Positions 41,181-50,099 of a DNA stretch of 64,000 nucleotides are shown in pieces. The position numbers and the translations under genes are program-made. The first letter of the stretch is position 1. Each line of letters opens with the position of its first letter. Below the pieces are notes generated by a model. It saw only the letters and a program-made list of their open reading frames with translations, was not told the origin of the DNA and did not search any database. The DNA comes from Rhizobiales bacterium UBA1912 (GTDB lineage: Bacteria; Pseudomonadota; Alphaproteobacteria; Rhizobiales; Devosiaceae), in contig DDGC01000002.1 of the NCBI GenBank assembly GCA_002337455.1, forward strand, positions 241,864-305,863, in the 5' to 3' direction.

Positions 41181-42158
41181 ATGAGCACGGACGAAAAAGA
41201 ACTCGCCTCAACGATATCCAATTTTGGGAACGTTCCCAATAGGTCCAGGAGCGTGCCACGACATGTGGCCTTCGGCCTCAAACTGCGGACATGGTGGCCC
41301 TACTACGCGATGATGGCTCCCGGCATCATCTACTTTCTGGTGTTCCATTATTTCCCCATCTATCAGGCCAAGCTGGCCTTCGAGGATTTCCGGATTTTCG
41401 GAGACAACCTCTTTGTGGGCCTGAAGCACTTCGACACCCTGTTTGACTCTCCGGCGTTCTTTCAGGTTCTGGCCAATACGCTGATCATCTCGGCCATGAA
41501 GATGGTTTTCGTCTTCCCGATCCCCATCTTCATCGCACTCTTCATCAACGAAGTGCGCAGCACCAATCTGCGCCGCTTCATTCAGTCCGCGATCTACCTG
41601 CCCCACTTCCTCTCCTGGGTGGTGATTGCCGGCATCTTCATTGCCGCGCTGTCGCCGTCCAGCGGCGTTGTCAACGACATCGGACAGGCGCTCGGGTTTG
41701 CGCCGCGGGCTTTCATGACGGAATCCGGCTCCATTCGCTGGGTCATCGTATTTTCCGAAATGTGGCGGACGGCGGGCTGGGACTCCCTGCTCTATTTCGC
41801 CGCAATCATGGCCATCGACCCGCAGCTTTACGATGCAGCGGAAATGGACGGCGCCAACCGGTGGCAAAAGATCGTCCACGTCACCCTGCCCGGTATCACG
41901 CCGACCATTGCGACGCTTTTCATCCTCAATGTCGGCCTGTTCATGAATGCCGGGTTCGATCAGGTCTTCAACCTCTCCAACGACGCCATCCGCGATCAGA
42001 TCGATATCATCGACACTTACGTCTATCGGATCGGCCTGCAGTCGGGCCAGTTCTCGCTGGCCACAGCCGCAGGCCTGTTCAAGGGCGTCATCGGCATGGT
42101 GCTGATCGTTGCCGCGCATACCATTTCCAAGCGCCTGACCGGAAAGGGAGTTTGGTAA
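41181..42158 (+). CDS. ABC transporter permease, LplB/YtlP type (oligosaccharide importer)
   Basis: 325 residues with six membrane helices; YYAMMAPGIIYFLVFHYFPIYQAKLAF and EMDGANRWQKIVHVTLPGITPT (EAA loop) place it with LplB-type permeases for plant or algal oligosaccharides. The ATG at 41181 has GGGGAG ten bases upstream, but a perfect LacI-type palindrome lies inside its first 20 codons; residues 1-28 are unlike relatives, so GTG codons at 41253 or 41265 are alternative starts. Confidence 0.88.
   Translation: MSTDEKELASTISNFGNVPNRSRSVPRHVAFGLKLRTWWPYYAMMAPGIIYFLVFHYFPIYQAKLAFEDFRIFGDNLFVGLKHFDTLFDSPAFFQVLANTLIISAMKMVFVFPIPIFIALFINEVRSTNLRRFIQSAIYLPHFLSWVVIAGIFIAALSPSSGVVNDIGQALGFAPRAFMTESGSIRWVIVFSEMWRTAGWDSLLYFAAIMAIDPQLYDAAEMDGANRWQKIVHVTLPGITPTIATLFILNVGLFMNAGFDQVFNLSNDAIRDQIDIIDTYVYRIGLQSGQFSLATAAGLFKGVIGMVLIVAAHTISKRLTGKGVW
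41224..41239. promoter_or_regulatory. LacI-family operator O2 (perfect palindrome) at the start of the permease frame
   Basis: TTGGGAACGTTCCCAA, a perfect 16-bp palindrome matching O1 at 40075. It is 47 bases past the LacI-type stop and, with the annotated start, inside the permease coding region. Confidence 0.78.
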
Positions 42159-42159
42159 A

Positions 42160-43056
42160 ATGGCCCGCGCCAATTCCACCCGTTTCGAACGCCTCGAACA
42201 GACGATTATCGTATCGAGCCTGCTGCTCATGGTGGTCGTCACTGTGCAGCCGATCCTCAATCTTCTGGCCATCTCGTTTTCGGATTCCGCCCAGGTGCCC
42301 GGAATGAGCGGGCTGGCCGTCATCCCCAGAGGCTTTTCGCTCGACGTCTGGACGCTCCTGATCGCCAACCCCGAGGTTCAGCGCGGCCTTTTGAATTCGC
42401 TGTTCATCACGGTGACCGGTACGATCCTCAACGTCACCTTTACCGCGCTGATGGCGTGGGCGCTGTCCCGCCCGCGGCTGCCCGGACGCCGCATTCTGTT
42501 CGTTTTTGTTCTGGCCACCATCGTTTTCGAGCCGGGATTGATCCCGGACTATTTCGTGGTGCGCGAGTTGGGCCTGCTCAACACCTATTGGGCCGTCATT
42601 CTCTATAAGCTCGTCAACGCCTGGTATCTGATCATCCTCATCCGGTTTTTTGAGGAAGTGCCGGGCGAACTGCTCGAAGCGGCAGAGCTCGATGGCGCTA
42701 ATGCCTTCCAGACGCTGTGGAAAGTGGTGCTACCGCTGACTATGCCAGCGCTGGCCACCATCACGCTGTTCTACCTCGTCTATCATTGGAACGAGTTCCT
42801 GCGCCCGATGATCTATCTCAACGATTCCAGCATGCATCCGCTGCAGGTCGTGCTGCGCAAGTTCGTTCTCGACGGCGACAAATCCTCGATGGTCGGGCTC
42901 GCGGCCATGTCGAACTATCAGGGCGCGGCCCAGATCAGCACGCGGGCGCTCAATGCCGGCATGATCATGCTGACCATCCTGCCCATTCTGGCGGTCTATC
43001 CGCTGATCCTGAAATTCTTCACGAAGGGCACCATGAGCGGTGCCCTGAAGGGATAA
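42160..43056 (+). CDS. ABC transporter permease, LplC/YtcP type
   Basis: 298 residues, six membrane helices. EAAELDGANAFQTLWKVVLPLTMPALATI is the EAA loop. Begins one base after the previous stop. Second channel subunit of the LacI-controlled importer. Confidence 0.91.
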   Translation: MARANSTRFERLEQTIIVSSLLLMVVVTVQPILNLLAISFSDSAQVPGMSGLAVIPRGFSLDVWTLLIANPEVQRGLLNSLFITVTGTILNVTFTALMAWALSRPRLPGRRILFVFVLATIVFEPGLIPDYFVVRELGLLNTYWAVILYKLVNAWYLIILIRFFEEVPGELLEAAELDGANAFQTLWKVVLPLTMPALATITLFYLVYHWNEFLRPMIYLNDSSMHPLQVVLRKFVLDGDKSSMVGLAAMSNYQGAAQISTRALNAGMIMLTILPILAVYPLILKFFTKGTMSGALKG

Positions 43057-43089
43057 CACAAGCAAAAATCCAACAAGGAGGAGGACCAG

Positions 43090-44487
43090 ATGCTTGCAAG
43101 ACACCTTATGACCACGGTCGTTGCCGTGGCGACCACACTGAGTTTGGGAGGCGGCGTTCTCGCGCAGGACGCACCGACCGTAACGATCATCGCGCACGAA
43201 AATCCCGGCGATGCCGAGCTTTTCGAGCGTATCGAAGCGGGCATGGCCGAGGCCGGCACGCCGGTCAATATCGAACTGGTCGGACTGCCCAGCTCGGGCT
43301 ATGCCGACGCGCTCAGCCTGCGCCTTTTGTCGGGCGAAATCCCCGACATCATCTACTTCCAGGGCGCCGACGCCGAGTTTGCCAATCAGGGCATTCTTGA
43401 AGACCTGCGTCCGTGGATCGAGCAGTCGAGCTACATCAAGGACGCCATGTGGGCTCACAACGAAGCGCGCATGGAGAACTATCCCTACCTGCTCTACATC
43501 TTCCCGGCACGGACCAAATCGGCGGTGGTGCGGTCCGATTGGCTCGAGCAGAGCGGGCTCCAAGCACCGACCAATCTCGATGAGTGGACCGCGTTCCTCA
43601 CCGAAATGTCGCAGTCCGATTTCGACGGCAATGGCGAGGCGGACACATTCGGCATTCTGGCACCGGATAACACGGCCGAACTCGACGCCATCTTCAACCA
43701 GTCGTTCGGCGTGTCCTCGACCTGGCTCGAAGACGAAAACGGCGAATTGATCCACGCCCGTGTATCGGACGCGGAGCGTGACAAGCTGGCCTATTACCAG
43801 ATGCTCTACGCCGAGGGCATTCTCGATCCCGAATACGTCACGTCCAATTGGGAAGTGAAGGAAGACAAGTTCTATTCGGGGCGCGTTGCCGTCATCATGG
43901 GGACTGCCGGTCCGGTCGTGGAAATCTACAGAACCAAGATGGCCGAAGCCAATCCGGGCGCCGATCTGGCGCTGCTCGATCCCCCCGACGGGCTCGAAGC
44001 GGTCAACGTCGCCAAGGAAGACCGTGGCTATGCCATCCACGCCATGAGCGAGAACAAGGAAGCCGCGTTTGCGGTGCTCGATTTCCTCGCCAGCCCGGAA
44101 GGCCAGTTCATCGACCGCATGGGTGTCGAGGGTGAACACTACACCCGCGATGGCGATACGTTCGAAATTCTCCCGGCCATGGGCGGATGGTATCCGCGCT
44201 TCTGGACGGCAAACCCCGAATACTGGACACCGCCCGTCGCTCTGCTGTCGGACGTTGCCCAGGGCTCGCTCGAACAGGGTGCCGAATATTTCGTGGCTGA
44301 CAACGCCTTTGTCTGGCCCGCGGATCTGGCACCGAGCGTCGATGCCGCCGAACAGTACTATCGCACCTCGGTGTTCCGTTTCGTCTCTGGCGAATGGTCG
44401 ATGGACCAGTGGGACCAGTATGTCGAGGGCTGGTACGCCTCCGGGGGACAGGCGATGACCGATCACGCAAGGACCGTTCTTCCATGA
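43090..44487 (+). CDS. ABC transporter extracellular substrate-binding protein, LplA-like
   Basis: 465 residues with a signal peptide ending near VLA-Q (residue 26). Family 1 binding protein: LPSSGYADALSLRLLSGEIPDIIYFQGAD, NYPYLLYIFPARTKSAVVRSDWLEQSGL, GRVAVIMGTAGPVVEIYRTKM. GGAGGA precedes the ATG. As in Lpl-type operons it follows the two permeases. Its final four bases overlap the next gene, so binding protein and first ADP-ribosylglycohydrolase-like enzyme are translationally coupled. Likely ligand: an oligosaccharide or glycoside. Confidence 0.91.
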   Translation: MLARHLMTTVVAVATTLSLGGGVLAQDAPTVTIIAHENPGDAELFERIEAGMAEAGTPVNIELVGLPSSGYADALSLRLLSGEIPDIIYFQGADAEFANQGILEDLRPWIEQSSYIKDAMWAHNEARMENYPYLLYIFPARTKSAVVRSDWLEQSGLQAPTNLDEWTAFLTEMSQSDFDGNGEADTFGILAPDNTAELDAIFNQSFGVSSTWLEDENGELIHARVSDAERDKLAYYQMLYAEGILDPEYVTSNWEVKEDKFYSGRVAVIMGTAGPVVEIYRTKMAEANPGADLALLDPPDGLEAVNVAKEDRGYAIHAMSENKEAAFAVLDFLASPEGQFIDRMGVEGEHYTRDGDTFEILPAMGGWYPRFWTANPEYWTPPVALLSDVAQGSLEQGAEYFVADNAFVWPADLAPSVDAAEQYYRTSVFRFVSGEWSMDQWDQYVEGWYASGGQAMTDHARTVLP

Positions 44488-45692
44488 CCACAATGCAGAA
44501 CACGGGCCCGGCTTTTAACAGCCGGGTCCGCGGACTGCTCCATGGCGTCGCATTCGGCGACGCCATCGGGGCGCCCGTCGAAAAACTCACACCGGCCGAA
44601 ATCGAGTCCATGTACGGGCGGGTCAATTCGCTCGACAATCAATGGCACCGCACCAGCCGCGACCCGGCTGCGGGCAATGGCCGCGTGAGGGGCAACGGCA
44701 TCGTCACCGACGATACGCTGATGATCCTCTCGCTCATGGCCGTCTATAACGAGGTTGGCCGTCACATCGATGCGTGGGACATGGCCGATGGCATGGTGCG
44801 CCAGATCGCCTGGGTCAAACGCTACGTCCCCGAGCTCCAGCGCGAATGTCCGCTGCTCGAGCGCCTGTTTTATCCCGAAAAATGGATCTTCCAGCGCCAT
44901 CAACTCTCCGGCTGCGATCCGCGCCAGGGTGGGATCGGCAACATGGTCAATTGCGGTGCAGCGATGTATATCGCGCCGATCGGCGTCGTGAACGCCTGCG
45001 ATCCGCGCGCCGCCTATGACGAAGCCATTGCCTTCGCTTCGGGCCATCAGCAAAGTTACGGTCTCGAGGCGGCCGGGGTTCTGTCCGCCGCCGTCGCCGC
45101 CGCTTTCGTGCCGGGCACAACCATCGATACCGTGGTCGACGTCGCCTATGGCACCGCCAAAGACGGCACGCGCGCCGCAATCGGCGCCATTGCCGAGGTG
45201 GCAAAGGATTTGCGCGCCGGGGGTGCCGATCATGCAGAGGTGGTCGCGGCATTCCATAAAGCCATCCTGCCCTTTTCGCCGCTTGGCGACGATCTGGACC
45301 ACACCGCCGCAAAGGCTGGCCGGCCAACCCAAAACTATCAGCCCTCGCGGTTTTATTCGATTGAAGAGCTGCCGCTGGCACTCGGGTTCGCGCTCGTTGC
45401 CCATGGCGATTTCCGCCAGGCCGTCGAAGACGGGATCAATTCTGGGCGCGACACCGATTCCATCGGGGTCATGGCCGGTGCGATCCTTGGCGCGATGCAC
45501 GGAGAAGCCGTCATCGATGCCGGTGAAGCTACCCAGATCGATACGATCAACCGCCTGGACCTCGCGGGCGAAGCTTCCCGCTTTGCCGCGACGTGCAGCA
45601 CCATAATGAATGCCGACCAGAAGCGTCTGGAAAAGCTCGCCGCCGAGCGCGCAGCCATTTTCCACGTGCCTGCCGTTGCGGCGCAGAACTGA
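44484..45692 (+). CDS. ADP-ribosylglycohydrolase (DraG) family hydrolase 1
   Basis: 402 residues, cytosolic. All-helical DraG fold with both halves of the dinuclear magnesium site: DDT at 76-78 (GNGIVTDDTLM) and DTDS at 323-326 (SGRDTDSIGV); GVAFGDAIGAPVE is the N-terminal family motif. DraG enzymes hydrolyse N- or O-glycosidic bonds of ADP-ribose, but members in sugar-import operons probably act on other furanosides or glycosides. Coupled to the binding-protein gene (ATGA). Confidence 0.85.
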   Translation: MTTMQNTGPAFNSRVRGLLHGVAFGDAIGAPVEKLTPAEIESMYGRVNSLDNQWHRTSRDPAAGNGRVRGNGIVTDDTLMILSLMAVYNEVGRHIDAWDMADGMVRQIAWVKRYVPELQRECPLLERLFYPEKWIFQRHQLSGCDPRQGGIGNMVNCGAAMYIAPIGVVNACDPRAAYDEAIAFASGHQQSYGLEAAGVLSAAVAAAFVPGTTIDTVVDVAYGTAKDGTRAAIGAIAEVAKDLRAGGADHAEVVAAFHKAILPFSPLGDDLDHTAAKAGRPTQNYQPSRFYSIEELPLALGFALVAHGDFRQAVEDGINSGRDTDSIGVMAGAILGAMHGEAVIDAGEATQIDTINRLDLAGEASRFAATCSTIMNADQKRLEKLAAERAAIFHVPAVAAQN

Positions 45693-45715
45693 CACCTAAT
45701 TTTACAGGACTTTTG

Positions 45716-47812
45716 ATGCTTTCCACCTCCGATCTCGTCCATCGCATCTATTCGGGCTTTCTGGGCAAGGCCATTGGCGTGCGCCTTGGCGCCCCAGTCG
45801 AGCCGACCATCTGGAGCTATGAGCGGATCCGCGACACCTATGGCGAGATCACCGGCTATCTGCGCGATTTCAAGACATTTGCTGCAGATGACGACACCAA
45901 CGGTCCGGTCTATTTCATTCGCGCAATGCGCGACTATCAGCTCTCTCCCACCCCGCACGAGGTCGCCAAGACCTGGCTCAATTATGCCGCCGAGGGGCAT
46001 GGCATGTACTGGTGGGGCGGCTATGGCCGCTCGACCGAACACACAGCCTACCTCAACCTGCGGGCCGGTATCGAAGCGCCGCAATCGGGATCAATTGCCC
46101 AGAACGGGGCGGCGATTGCCGAACAGATCGGCGGTCAGATCTTCATCGACAGCTGGGGCTGGGTGAACCCCGGCAACCCGGCGCGCGCCGCCGAGATGTC
46201 GGCCAGTGCCGCCTCGGTCGCCCATGACGGGGAAGGGCTGCACGGTGCCCGTTTCTGCGCCGCCATGATCGCTGCGGCGTTCACCGCGAAATCGGTCGAT
46301 GAGCTGTTTCAGACCGGCCTGTCGGTCATCCCTTCGGACTCCACCTATGCCGCGGTGGTCAATGCTGTCCTCGGCCAGCACAAGAAGGATCCCAATGACT
46401 GGCGCGCCTGCCGCGAACTTCTGACCCGCGATTGGGGCTATGACCGCTATCCCGGCGTCTGCCACATCATCCCCAATGCCGGCGTTCTGGCTCTCGCGAT
46501 GATCTACGGCAAGGGCGAGCTCTGCCGCACCGTCGAGATCGCCACGATGTGCGGCTGGGATACCGATTGCAACGCCGGCAATGCCGGGGCGATCATTGGT
46601 ACCTTCGAGGGCATCCAGCCGAGCTGGGACAAATACCGCAAGCCCATCAACGACATGGTTGTGACCTCTGGTGTCACCGGCGCGCTCAATATCGTGGATG
46701 TCCCGACATTTGCCCGCGAACTGGCCACCCTCTCCCTGCAACTGGACGGCAAGGACGTGCCAGGGGGTTGGGCCGAGGCTATGGAAGACCGTAGCGTCCA
46801 TTTCGACTTTGCGCTGCCGGGCTCCACGCATGGGTTCAAGACCTCGGGCACCAACCAGCTCGAACTCAACTGGACGGCCAAGGACAATGGCTCGGGCACC
46901 GGTGCTTTGGAAATCCTTATCGACCGGTTCGAGCGCGGCCAGTCGGGCAAGGTGTTCTGGAAACCGTTCTATCGGCGCACCGATTTCGATGACGAACGCT
47001 ACCGCCCCATGTTCTCGCCACTGGTCGCCAGCGGGCAGACTGTATCGTTCGATATCTTCATGGAGCCCTGGGAGGGCGACGGCCATTTGCGCGTCGCGCC
47101 CTATGTCCGTGCCACGATGAGCAAGAGCATCATCGAAACCGGGGCTTACGAGCAGCCCGCTGCAGGGTCATGGACCCATATCGAATTTACCGTGCCCGAT
47201 GCCGACGGCGAAGCCATCGACGAGATCGGCCTCGACATCGAATATTTCGGCCGGCTCAAATTCCTGGGCAAGCTTCACCTCGCCCATTTCCGCGTCACCG
47301 GCAAAGGCACGACCCGCATCGATCCGGCAAAAGAGGTCGAGGAATGGGACGCGATCACCCGTTTCACCTGGAACCGCGGTTACTGGAAAAAGGATGGCGC
47401 CACGATCACCGGCCTTACCGACACCGACGCCGATCTGTGGACGGGGCACCTCTATACCCGTGACGCCATCGTTAGCGCCCAGATCACGCCTTTGTCTGGC
47501 GCCTCGCACCTTGTGAGCTTTCGTGCTCAGGGCACATCGCGGTTTTACGCCGCCGGGTTCGAAGGCGGCAAATTGCGGATCATTCGCGAAGACTTCGGCA
47601 AGAGCGTTCTCGCCGAAACCGATTTCGCGGTTCAGCCCGGTCGCACCTATCAGCTCGAAGCGAATGTGCAGGGCACATCCATCGCCGTCAGCGTCGATGG
47701 CGAAAAGCTTCTCACGGCCAATGACGATCGTTTCGCCTACGGGCAGGCCGGCCTGCGGCTGGGTGGTCCGGGCCGGTTTGCGGTCGGCAAATTTGAAATC
47801 GTCGAGCAATAA
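45716..47812 (+). CDS. ADP-ribosylglycohydrolase (DraG) family hydrolase 2 with C-terminal beta-sandwich domain
   Basis: 698 residues. N-terminal DraG domain (about 1-330): GKAIGVRLGAPVE, DDDT at 58-61, and DTDC at 282-285 (GWDTDCNAGNAG) supply the two-metal site. The C-terminal half (about 365-698) is beta-rich, likely two lectin- or LamG-like modules (HFDFALPGSTHGF, then FTWNRGYWKKDGATITGL to the end), suggesting saccharide binding. No signal peptide, so cytosolic. Little similarity to the first DraG protein outside the motifs, so the two may cut different bonds. Confidence 0.82.
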   Translation: MLSTSDLVHRIYSGFLGKAIGVRLGAPVEPTIWSYERIRDTYGEITGYLRDFKTFAADDDTNGPVYFIRAMRDYQLSPTPHEVAKTWLNYAAEGHGMYWWGGYGRSTEHTAYLNLRAGIEAPQSGSIAQNGAAIAEQIGGQIFIDSWGWVNPGNPARAAEMSASAASVAHDGEGLHGARFCAAMIAAAFTAKSVDELFQTGLSVIPSDSTYAAVVNAVLGQHKKDPNDWRACRELLTRDWGYDRYPGVCHIIPNAGVLALAMIYGKGELCRTVEIATMCGWDTDCNAGNAGAIIGTFEGIQPSWDKYRKPINDMVVTSGVTGALNIVDVPTFARELATLSLQLDGKDVPGGWAEAMEDRSVHFDFALPGSTHGFKTSGTNQLELNWTAKDNGSGTGALEILIDRFERGQSGKVFWKPFYRRTDFDDERYRPMFSPLVASGQTVSFDIFMEPWEGDGHLRVAPYVRATMSKSIIETGAYEQPAAGSWTHIEFTVPDADGEAIDEIGLDIEYFGRLKFLGKLHLAHFRVTGKGTTRIDPAKEVEEWDAITRFTWNRGYWKKDGATITGLTDTDADLWTGHLYTRDAIVSAQITPLSGASHLVSFRAQGTSRFYAAGFEGGKLRIIREDFGKSVLAETDFAVQPGRTYQLEANVQGTSIAVSVDGEKLLTANDDRFAYGQAGLRLGGPGRFAVGKFEIVEQ

Positions 47813-47832
47813 GACGGACAGGAAGGATTTCG

Positions 47833-48897
47833 ATGTCCCAGATCACGCTCAGGAATGTCCATAAGCGCTACGGCCAGGTGCCGGTGCTCAACGACATCTC
47901 CATCGATATTGCTGAAGGTGAATTTGTCGTTCTGGTCGGCCCATCGGGGTGCGGGAAGTCGACACTGCTGCGCATGATCGCCGGGCTCGAAGACATTACC
48001 GGGGGCGATGTCGAAATCGGCGGCAAGGTGGTCAACACGATGCCCGCCAAGCAGCGCGACCTTGCCATGGTGTTTCAGTCCTACGCGCTCTATCCGCACA
48101 TGAAGGTCGCCGACAATATGAGCTTCGCGCTCAAACTGGCCGGCCAGCCCAAAGCCGAGATCGAGGAACGGGTCAAAGTTGCCGCCGACATTCTCGGGCT
48201 TGAAAAGCTTCTCGATCGCCTGCCTCGCGAACTTTCGGGCGGGCAGCGCCAACGCGTCGCGATGGGCCGTGCCATCGTGCGCAACCCCACAGCCTTCCTG
48301 TTCGACGAACCTCTATCGAACCTCGATGCCAAGCTGCGCGTCAAGATGCGTTCGGAAATCAAGAAGCTGCATCAGCGGCTGGGCAAGACGATGATCTACG
48401 TCACCCACGACCAGACCGAAGCCATGACGCTGGCCGACCGCATCGTCGTCCTCCACGACGGCGATATCGCCCAGCTCGGCACCCCGCTCGAGGTTTATCA
48501 GGATCCGACCAACGCGTTCGTTGCCGGTTTTATCGGCTCTCCCGAAATCAACCTGCTTGCCGCCAAGACCCTCGGCCCCGACGCCGCCGAAGTCGAACTG
48601 ACCGACGGCACACGCATGCCGCTTGCGGGACCGGTGGCGCTGGAAAAAGGCACGCCGGTTACCTACGGCATCCGCCCCCAGCATTTCGCCTTGTCTGAGA
48701 ACGGCGCAAGAGCCGAAATCGTTCTGGTCGAACCCACCGGAGACAGCCAGGAACTCATCGTGCGCGCCGGGCAGACCGAGCTGTCGGTGGTGCTGCACAA
48801 TCGCGCCATCCTTTCGGCCGGAGATACGGTCTCCATTACGCCCGATGCCGAAAAGGCACTGCTGTTCGATACCAGGACGGGCGCGAGGCTGCGCTGA
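47833..48897 (+). CDS. ABC transporter ATP-binding protein, MalK/UgpC type (LacI operon)
   Basis: 354 residues. Walker A GPSGCGKST, Q-loop FQSYALYPHM, signature LSGGQRQRVAMGRA, Walker B FLFDEPLSNLD, H-loop THDQTEAMT, and a C-terminal TOBE domain. It powers the LplBC permeases although separated from them by three genes. Lpl-type importers often lack their own ATPase, so its presence in the operon is useful evidence for a dedicated system. Confidence 0.94.
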   Translation: MSQITLRNVHKRYGQVPVLNDISIDIAEGEFVVLVGPSGCGKSTLLRMIAGLEDITGGDVEIGGKVVNTMPAKQRDLAMVFQSYALYPHMKVADNMSFALKLAGQPKAEIEERVKVAADILGLEKLLDRLPRELSGGQRQRVAMGRAIVRNPTAFLFDEPLSNLDAKLRVKMRSEIKKLHQRLGKTMIYVTHDQTEAMTLADRIVVLHDGDIAQLGTPLEVYQDPTNAFVAGFIGSPEINLLAAKTLGPDAAEVELTDGTRMPLAGPVALEKGTPVTYGIRPQHFALSENGARAEIVLVEPTGDSQELIVRAGQTELSVVLHNRAILSAGDTVSITPDAEKALLFDTRTGARLR

Positions 48898-50099
48898 TGG
48901 TGCGAAGGTTTGCCCCTGACGCCGAAGGCCCGCTCAAGGGCGTAAAGGTCATCGACCTCTCGCGGCTGGTTGCCGGAAACATGACCTCGCTGCAGCTTGG
49001 CGATTTCGGCGCCGAGGTGATCAAGGTCGAGCCGCCCACCGGCGATCCGTTGCGCGCCTGGAAGGATGGCGGCGCCTCGTTTTTCTGGAAGGTCTATGGC
49101 CGCAACAAGCGCTCCATCGCCCTCGATTTACGCCGTCCTGCGGCCATGGAGGCACTATGGTCTCTGATCGACGGCGCCGATGTGCTGATCGAAAATTACC
49201 GCCCAGGCACGCTCGAAAAAATGGGGCTGGGACCCGACGTCCTGCACGCGCGCAATCGGGGGCTGATCGTGTTGCGCGTATCGGGCTATGGCCAGACCGG
49301 ACCCTATGCCCATCTCCCCGGTTTCGGCACCATCGTTGAAGCGATGAGCGGGTACGCCTACCGCACCGGCTTTCCCGACCGCGAACCGGTTCTCCCACCG
49401 CTTGCCCTGGCCGATATGATTGCCGGGGTCTATGGCGCGTCCGCCGTCACCACGGCATTGTTGGCGCGGGAAAAGGGACAGGCCGCAGGACAGGTGATCG
49501 ATCTCTCGCTGCTCGAGCCGATCTTTTCGGTCCTTGGCCCAGAAGCGGCGATCTTTGCCAAGACCGGCATCGTCAAGGAGCGCATCGGGTCCGCGTCGAA
49601 CACGTCGTGCCCACGCAACGTCTATGTCTGCGCCGACGGCAAGTATCTCGCCCTTTCGGGCTCGACCCAGGCGGTCGCCGAGCGGATTTTCAGGATCATC
49701 GGCCGCGTCGACATGATCGACGATCCACGATTTGCGACCAATTCGGACCGCATCAAGCATCGCGACCTCGTCGATGCGGCCATCGGCGGGTGGTTTTCGG
49801 CGCGCACCAGCGATGACGCCCTGCAGATCATGCGCGACGCCGGGGCCACTGTGGGCCCGATCTATTCCATTGCCGACGCCTATGAGGACCCCCATTTTCT
49901 GGAGCGCGAGGTGTTTGTCGATCTCGAAGATGCCGATTTCGGCTCCCTGCCCATGCATAACGTCCTGCCGCGCCTTTCGGCGACGCCGGGCGGGTTCTAT
50001 CGCCCTGCACCAGAACTGGGTGCCGATGGCAAGGCCATTCTGGGCGAAATCGGCCTTGACCCGGCCCGCATCGCCGCCGCGCTGGACGTATCGCAATGA
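48897..50099 (+). CDS. Family III CoA transferase (CaiB/BaiF)
   Basis: 400 residues. GVKVIDLSRLVAGNMTSLQLGDFGAEVIKVEPPTGDPLR is the N-terminal hallmark; catalytic Asp173 lies in LALADMIAGVYGA. Moves CoA from a donor thioester (often succinyl- or acetyl-CoA) to a carboxylic acid. It starts inside the ATPase stop codon and ends inside the CitE-like start, so the three are coupled. With a CitE-type lyase next, the acceptor is likely a hydroxy-dicarboxylate such as a malate or citramalate relative. Confidence 0.9.
   Translation: MVRRFAPDAEGPLKGVKVIDLSRLVAGNMTSLQLGDFGAEVIKVEPPTGDPLRAWKDGGASFFWKVYGRNKRSIALDLRRPAAMEALWSLIDGADVLIENYRPGTLEKMGLGPDVLHARNRGLIVLRVSGYGQTGPYAHLPGFGTIVEAMSGYAYRTGFPDREPVLPPLALADMIAGVYGASAVTTALLAREKGQAAGQVIDLSLLEPIFSVLGPEAAIFAKTGIVKERIGSASNTSCPRNVYVCADGKYLALSGSTQAVAERIFRIIGRVDMIDDPRFATNSDRIKHRDLVDAAIGGWFSARTSDDALQIMRDAGATVGPIYSIADAYEDPHFLEREVFVDLEDADFGSLPMHNVLPRLSATPGGFYRPAPELGADGKAILGEIGLDPARIAAALDVSQ

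Noticed and set aside
42730..44493. Open frame of about 590 codons antisense to the substrate-binding protein at 43090
   Set aside because: Same cause: composition-driven antisense frame with no recognisable motif, while the sense strand encodes a signal peptide and a family 1 binding protein.
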